Shown here piece by piece: positions 7,626 through 11,101 of a stretch of DNA of 11,101 nucleotides (position 1 is the first letter of the stretch; each line of letters opens with the position of its first letter). The DNA is from Opitutia bacterium (GTDB lineage: Bacteria > Verrucomicrobiota > Verrucomicrobiae > Opitutales > UBA953). The stretch covers positions 1 to 11,101 of the forward strand of contig CANKZO010000063.1 of NCBI GenBank assembly GCA_947488485.1, given 5' to 3'. The notes beneath the pieces were generated by a model that ran no database searches, was not told the origin of the DNA, and saw nothing but the letters and a program-made list of their open reading frames with translations. Position numbers and translations under genes: made by a program.

Positions 7626-8450
7626 ATGCCCCAGATCATGAATCCTCCTTCTTCTTCCCGTATCAAAGTCCGCCCCGCCGCCGAACGCGAAGGCCGCAAG
7701 GATTACATCAGCATCCGCGACTTCGGTTTCTGGTATGGCGAGAAGAAGGCCCTCGACGCCATCTCCCTCGACATCCCCGAGCGTCAGGTCGTCGCCTTCA
7801 TCGGACCCTCCGGTTGCGGTAAGTCCACACTCCTGCGTAACCTGAACCGCATGAACGACCTCGTCGACGGCATCCGTCACGAAGGCGATATCACCATCAA
7901 CGGACGTTCGATCTACGATCCCGGCCTGGAAGTCATCTCCCTCCGCCGCCGCGTGGGCATGGTGTTCCAGAAGTCCAACCCCTTCCCGAAATCCATCTTT
8001 GAGAACGTCGTCTACGCCTTGCGCGTAGTCGGCGTGCGCGACCGCGCCGTCCTCGAGGAGGCCTGTGAGACCTCGCTCCGTAAGGCCGCCCTCTGGGACG
8101 AGGTGAAAGACCGCCTCAACGACAGCGCCCTCGGCCTCTCCGGCGGCCAGATGCAGCGTCTCTGCATCGCCCGCGCCATCGCCAACCGCCCTGAGATCCT
8201 CCTGATGGATGAGCCTTGCTCGGCGCTCGATCCGATCGCGACCGGTAAGATCGAGGAGCTCATCCATGAGCTCAAGGACCAGTTCACCATCGTCATCGTC
8301 ACCCACTCGATGCAGCAGGCTGCCCGCGTCTCCGACCGCACCGCCTTCTTCTATCTCGGCAAGCAGATCGAATACGACACCACTGAGAAGATCTTCATGA
8401 ACCCGACGCAGGCCCAGACCGAGGCCTACATCTCGGGTCGCTTCGGCTGA
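7626..8450 (+). CDS. pstB: PstB, phosphate ABC transporter ATP-binding protein
   Basis: PstB is the cytoplasmic ATPase that drives phosphate import through PstC/PstA. The 274 residues contain every ABC motif in order: Walker [10 protein letters not shown] (60-68), Q-loop Gln about 115 in VFQKSNPFP, signature LSGGQ (171-175), Walker B ILLMDEP (191-197), D-loop SALD (199-202) and H-loop His 227 in [25 protein letters not shown] and [10 protein letters not shown] are strongly characteristic of PstB rather than other ABC ATPases. Length is normal apart from about 20 additional N-terminal residues. ATG 7626 is 14 bases after the pstA stop. A second ATG at 7638 is possible, and neither has a Shine-Dalgarno; the leader is A/C-rich. 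PhoU follows 19 bases downstream. Confidence 0.97.
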   Translation: MPQIMNPPSSSRIKVRPAAEREGRKDYISIRDFGFWYGEKKALDAISLDIPERQVVAFIGPSGCGKSTLLRNLNRMNDLVDGIRHEGDITINGRSIYDPGLEVISLRRRVGMVFQKSNPFPKSIFENVVYALRVVGVRDRAVLEEACETSLRKAALWDEVKDRLNDSALGLSGGQMQRLCIARAIANRPEILLMDEPCSALDPIATGKIEELIHELKDQFTIVIVTHSMQQAARVSDRTAFFYLGKQIEYDTTEKIFMNPTQAQTEAYISGRFG

Positions 8451-8469
8451 TTTTTAAACACATACGACC

Positions 8470-9123
8470 ATGCAACGCTTCTTCCACGACGAACTCCGCC
8501 AGCTCCGGGACGACCTGATCCTGATGGGCGAGCGTTCGCTCGACATGACCCGCCTCGTGCTCCGCGCCGTCGAGAACGGCGACGACTCCCTGGCCCTCCA
8601 GGTCCGCGGCATGGACGACCGCGTCGACGAGCTCGAGAAGCGCGTCGACCGTGAAATCATGCGCTACCTGACGCTCTTCGGCCCGATGGGCAGCGACGTC
8701 CGTCTGCTCCTCGCCGCCCGCGACATCGGCCACGACCTCGAGCGTATCGCCGACGAAGCCTCGGTCATCGCCAAGCGAGCCATGGTCATCTCCGAGCGCG
8801 GCCCGCTCAAGGACCTCCTCCACGTCCCGGCCGAAGGCATCATCGCCTGCGAAGTGCTGCGCCTGGCCATCGACAGCTTCATCGAGGGCGATCTCGCCAA
8901 GGCGCGTCTGGTCCTGACCCGCGATGCCGAGATCGATGCCCTCAACCGCAAGAACTACGAGGAACTCTTCGGCAAGGCCGGCGACGCCGCCAAGGTGTCC
9001 GCCTCCCACGTCGAACTGATCTTCATCTCCAAGGCCCTCGAGCGTATCGGCGACCATTCCAAGAATATCGCCGAACAGGTCATCTTCCTGCTCTCCGGCG
9101 AAGACGTCCGCCACGCCCGCTAA
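8470..9123 (+). CDS. phoU: PhoU, phosphate signalling regulator
   Basis: PhoU is a cytoplasmic helical protein that links Pst transporter activity to the PhoR/PhoB response and restrains phosphate uptake. The 217 residues show the two-fold PhoU repeat: DIGHDLERIADEASVIAKR (85-103) in the first half and KALERIGDHSKNIAEQVIF (188-206) in the second. Each carries the conserved acidic E/D-x-x-x-D type metal-binding pattern. Length matches the family, and the position directly after pstB is classical. ATG 8470 has an AT-rich leader (TTTTTAAACACA) and no Shine-Dalgarno. The gene is the last of the operon and is followed by a hairpin terminator. No phoB or phoR lies in the window, so the signalling partner is elsewhere. 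Confidence 0.95.
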   Translation: MQRFFHDELRQLRDDLILMGERSLDMTRLVLRAVENGDDSLALQVRGMDDRVDELEKRVDREIMRYLTLFGPMGSDVRLLLAARDIGHDLERIADEASVIAKRAMVISERGPLKDLLHVPAEGIIACEVLRLAIDSFIEGDLAKARLVLTRDAEIDALNRKNYEELFGKAGDAAKVSASHVELIFISKALERIGDHSKNIAEQVIFLLSGEDVRHAR

Positions 9124-9135
9124 GGCCAGACCGCG

Positions 9136-9165
9136 GGAAAAGTCCCCCTTGTCGGGGGGCTTTCC
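9136..9165 (+). terminator. Hairpin terminator closing the pst operon
   Basis: GGAAAAGTCCCCC (9136-9148) folds back on GGGGGGCTTTCC (9154-9165) around TTGTC, 12 bases after the phoU stop. The T run (three T) is short and lies inside the stem, but the A-rich side opposite the T-rich side is typical of terminators. It also overlaps a promoter candidate for the next gene. Confidence 0.6.
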
Positions 9166-9176
9166 TGTGGTATGAT
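9149..9176 (+). promoter_or_regulatory. Sigma70-like promoter candidate for the YvlD/holin-like gene
   Basis: A TTGTCG -35 (9149-9154, four of six consensus bases) is separated by 16 bases from a TATGAT -10 (9171-9176, five of six) with an extended TG one base upstream. Transcription would begin at about 9182-9184, essentially at the ATG at 9183. The -35 lies in the loop of the phoU terminator hairpin. Confidence 0.5.
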
Positions 9177-9182
9177 GCGGGG

Positions 9183-9632
9183 ATGGAAGTCGTGCGTCGT
9201 CTCGGAGTCTTGACCCTCGAATGGGCGTCCCTCGCCTTGGGGGTCTTCCTGGCTAAGTATTTCGGCTTCCTCAGCTACGGTGACCCCGTGACTTTGGCCG
9301 TCGTCGCCGTGGTCCTTGGCCTGTTCAACTCCTTCCTCCGTCCGTTCCTCCTGGCGGTCTTCATGATCGTCTCGATTCCCATCCTGATCCTCACCCTCGG
9401 CCTGGGCGCCTATCTCGTGCTCTTCGTGACCAACGGCGCGATCCTCGCCCTGACCGACAGTCTCATCAAGGACTTCCACTTGAACAACTGGGCCATGGCG
9501 ACGCTCACGATTTCCATCACCTCCTGGATGATCTCTTCCTCCGTCGGCATCGACCAGCTCAAGCCGCTGCGCCGGGCCAACGAAGCCAAGGCCAACGCCC
9601 AGAAGGCCAAGGACGACGCCATCGATATCTGA
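9183..9632 (+). CDS. Small integral membrane protein, phage-holin-like / YvlD family
   Basis: A 149-residue membrane protein resembling the family named 'phage holin family protein', which includes Bacillus YvlD (Pfam Phage_holin_4_2 type). Members are widespread chromosomal proteins of uncertain role, and no lysis function is implied by the name. Four hydrophobic segments are visible at about 8-30, 37-55, 56-90 (long, probably two) and 104-120. The family hallmark NSFLRPFL (49-56) is followed by IPILILTLGLGAYLVLFVTN (65-84). The tail (about 126-149) is charged and Ala/Lys-rich, predicted cytoplasmic. ATG 9183 has no Shine-Dalgarno. A promoter match ends seven bases before it, so the mRNA may start at the initiation codon. 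It is separated from phoU by a terminator, so probably not a phosphate gene. No neighbouring endolysin or phage gene is present. Confidence 0.8.
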   Translation: MEVVRRLGVLTLEWASLALGVFLAKYFGFLSYGDPVTLAVVAVVLGLFNSFLRPFLLAVFMIVSIPILILTLGLGAYLVLFVTNGAILALTDSLIKDFHLNNWAMATLTISITSWMISSSVGIDQLKPLRRANEAKANAQKAKDDAIDI

Positions 9633-9634
9633 AA

Positions 9635-9651
9635 GGCGAGAGAGGCTCGCC
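9635..9651 (+). repeat. Short hairpin after the YvlD-like gene
   Basis: GGCGAG (9635-9640) pairs with CTCGCC (9646-9651) around AGAGG, two bases after the stop codon. No U tract follows, so it is a weak terminator candidate at best. It directly abuts the G-rich inverted repeat and could be part of the same element. Confidence 0.45.
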
Positions 9652-9771
9652 AGGGGTAGGGGTTGGGGCAGGGGTAGGGGTAGTTTTGAATCATGTCGGC
9701 AGGGTCTCGGACTCCGTCTCGTACGGTGTTAGGTTTGTCCTACCCCAACCCCTATCCCGACCCCTACCCCT
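9652..9771. repeat. G-rich imperfect inverted repeat with 32-base arms
   Basis: The left arm (9652-9683) holds five GGGG runs exactly six bases apart (9653, 9659, 9665, 9671, 9677), each separated by TA, TT or CA. The right arm (9740-9771) is C-rich and complementary at 28 of 32 positions. The intervening 56 bases are ordinary sequence with no gene I can support. The element fills most of the 193-base gap between the YvlD-like gene and the aminotransferase. The plus strand of the left arm fits an intramolecular G-quadruplex pattern (four G4 tracts, two-base loops), and the arms can form a large cruciform or RNA stem. It may be a dispersed intergenic repeat or a non-autonomous element, but only one complete copy is present here. 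Confidence 0.85.
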
Positions 9772-9825
9772 AATCGGTCAGTCTTGCCAATCCGCTGGGA
9801 GTCCTTTGCGTGGGGGCTCCACGCC

Positions 9826-11016
9826 ATGTCGAATCCCGCTCTCTCCTCCTGGGCCCGCAACGTCGCCCCTTCACCGACCCTCGCCGTCGATGCCAAGGCG
9901 AAGGCCCTCAAGGCCGCCGGCAAGGACGTCGTCGGCTTCGGCGTCGGCGAGCCCGACTTCGACACCCCGCAGTTCGTCAAGGACGCCTGCGCCAAGGCCC
10001 TGGCTGACGGCCAGACCAAGTATGCCCCCACGCCGGGCATCCCCGCCCTCCGCAAGGCCATCGCCGAAGACTACACCCGTCGCGGCTTCACCGGCATCGC
10101 CGACGCCAATGTCGTCGTCTCCCCGGGTGGCAAGATGTCCTGCTACCTCGCCATCCTCGCCACGATCAGCGCCGGCGACGAAGTCATCATCCCGGCCCCG
10201 TATTGGGTGAGCTACCCTGAGATGGTAAAGCTCGCCGGCGGCACGCCCGTCGTCGTCAACGCCGAGGACGTCACCGGCTTCAAGATCACCCCGGCCCAGC
10301 TGACCGCCGCGCTCACCCCGAAGACGCGCATGGTCATCATCAACAGCCCGTCCAACCCGACCGGCGCCGTCTACACCCGCGCCGAGCTCGAAGCCCTCGT
10401 GGCCATCTGCGTGAAGGCCAACGTCTGGATCATGTCCGACGAGATCTACGAGAACCTCGTCTATGACGGCCAGACCACCTGCAGCCCGGCGACCTTCTCG
10501 CCTGAAGCCGCCCGCCTGACCATCACCGTCTCCGGCTACGCCAAGAGCTACTCCATGACTGGCTGGCGCCTCGGCACCCTCGTCGCCTCCGACAAGGCCC
10601 TCGCCGCCGCCGTGGCCGACCTGCAAAGCCAGATTTCGTCCAACGCCACCACCTTCGCTCAGTTCGGCGCCCTCGCGGTGCACCAGCACCCCGACAAGGC
10701 CAAGGCCTCCCTCGCCGAGATGGGTGCCGTCTTCGACAAGCGTCGCCTCAACCTCCTCGCCGGCCTCAACGCCATCCCTGGCCTGACCTGCTACCGCTCG
10801 CAGGGCGCGTTCTACCTCTTCCCGAACATCAAGTCGTTCGGCCTGACCTCCGCCCAGTTCGCCGACCGCCTGCTCGAAGAAGAGCTCATGGCCGTCGTCC
10901 CGGGCTCCGCGTTTGGCTCCGAAGGCTACATCCGCCTCAGCTACGCTACCTCCGATCAGGTCATCGCCCAGGGTCTCGAGCGCCTCGCGCGTTTCTGCGC
11001 GAAGCTGAAGAAGTGA
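9826..11016 (+). CDS. Class I PLP-dependent aminotransferase, aspartate aminotransferase-like
   Basis: A cytoplasmic pyridoxal-phosphate enzyme that transfers amino groups between an amino acid (probably aspartate) and 2-oxoglutarate. From ATG 9826 it has 396 residues, normal for the bacterial aspartate aminotransferase group (fold type I, Thermus/Bacillus-like). Motifs are [12 protein letters not shown] near the N-terminus, [29 protein letters not shown] (Asn about 177), [11 protein letters not shown] (cofactor-contacting Asp about 205, Tyr about 208), and [15 protein letters not shown] with Schiff-base Lys about 240. A C-terminal GYIRLSYA supplies the carboxylate-binding arginine. A TTG at 9784 would add 14 residues lacking family resemblance and starting near the repeat, so ATG 9826 is preferred; GGGGG about ten bases upstream is at best a weak ribosome site. 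Some relatives also act on prephenate or as LL-diaminopimelate-type enzymes, so the substrate is not certain. Followed by its own terminators. Confidence 0.92.
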   Translation: MSNPALSSWARNVAPSPTLAVDAKAKALKAAGKDVVGFGVGEPDFDTPQFVKDACAKALADGQTKYAPTPGIPALRKAIAEDYTRRGFTGIADANVVVSPGGKMSCYLAILATISAGDEVIIPAPYWVSYPEMVKLAGGTPVVVNAEDVTGFKITPAQLTAALTPKTRMVIINSPSNPTGAVYTRAELEALVAICVKANVWIMSDEIYENLVYDGQTTCSPATFSPEAARLTITVSGYAKSYSMTGWRLGTLVASDKALAAAVADLQSQISSNATTFAQFGALAVHQHPDKAKASLAEMGAVFDKRRLNLLAGLNAIPGLTCYRSQGAFYLFPNIKSFGLTSAQFADRLLEEELMAVVPGSAFGSEGYIRLSYATSDQVIAQGLERLARFCAKLKK

Positions 11017-11031
11017 TCGCCTTAGGCGATC
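11015..11031 (+). repeat. Perfect hairpin overlapping the aminotransferase stop codon
   Basis: GATCGCC (11015-11021) pairs perfectly with GGCGATC (11025-11031) around TTA. The left arm starts at the second base of the TGA stop. No T run follows, so it is probably an RNA 3'-end structure ahead of the main terminator rather than a terminator itself. Confidence 0.5.
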
Positions 11032-11041
11032 GCCCCTAAAC

Positions 11042-11072
11042 AAAAGGACGGCACCCGGTGCTGTCCTTTTTT
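11042..11072 (+). terminator. Rho-independent terminator after the aminotransferase gene
   Basis: AAAAGGACGGCAC (11042-11054) pairs with GTGCTGTCCTTTT (11058-11070) around CCG with one G-T mismatch or wobble pair. A run of six T (11067-11072) closes it. The arms with A-tract and T-tract ends are suited to bidirectional use. This is the clearest intrinsic terminator in the window. Confidence 0.9.
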
Positions 11073-11101
11073 GTGCCTGTATCGAGGTAGGGGCACGACC
11101 G

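Noticed and set aside
9183..9632. Prophage lysis gene because of the holin name
   Set aside because: The family is widespread in bacterial chromosomes and no phage, endolysin or integrase gene is nearby.
9652..9771. CRISPR-like repeat array
   Set aside because: The repeating unit is six bases within one arm and the second arm is inverted; there are no spacers and no cas genes.
9871..11043. A 390-codon minus-strand frame, and a Ser/Pro-rich plus frame at 9686-10210 starting in the repeat loop
   Set aside because: Both overlap the aminotransferase in other frames and show only biased composition, no domain.

Overview
This is a GC-rich window (roughly 60-65 % GC by eye) from a bacterial chromosome. 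It holds ordinary housekeeping and transport genes at high coding density. I found no phage, insertion sequence, CRISPR array, RNA gene or defence locus. My best guess at the source is a Verrucomicrobiota (Opitutales-like) bacterium or a relative. The reasons are the divergent UvrA, the secreted small SGNH hydrolase, the PstC and PstA permeases with large extra domains, and translation starts that mostly lack a Shine-Dalgarno motif. This is an inference from general resemblance and could be wrong at phylum level.

Layout. Positions 1-1429 (minus strand) carry the N-terminal half of uvrA, which is cut by the window edge and has no ATG/GTG/TTG where its start should be. It is transcribed divergently from a secreted SGNH/GDSL hydrolase gene (1545-2426, plus strand), which ends in a hairpin terminator. 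From 2521 to 9123 lies a complete phosphate uptake operon in the order pstS-pstC-pstA-pstB-phoU, closed by a hairpin terminator. A small membrane protein of the phage-holin-like/YvlD type (9183-9632) follows, with a good promoter match placed so that its mRNA could be leaderless. The gap from 9633 to 9825 contains a striking G-rich imperfect inverted repeat with 32-base arms. A class I aspartate-type aminotransferase (9826-11016) with a clear terminator closes the window.

How the genes work together. PstS captures periplasmic phosphate, PstC and PstA form the inner-membrane channel, and PstB hydrolyses ATP to drive import. PhoU couples transporter state to phosphate signalling. Two hairpins sit between pstS and pstC, a usual place for differential expression of the abundant binding protein over the membrane subunits. 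PstC carries about 390 extra residues after its first membrane segment, with propeller-like repeats. PstA carries about 240 extra residues, partly coiled coil. Both extensions are predicted to face the periplasm next to PstS. No phoB/phoR pair is in view. The flanking genes (uvrA, hydrolase, YvlD-like protein, aminotransferase) have no evident functional link to phosphate uptake.

I do not see a clearly new biological system. The observations most worth a second look are the probable CTG start of uvrA, the extended PstC/PstA pair, the G-rich inverted repeat, and the promoter that overlaps the terminator after phoU.
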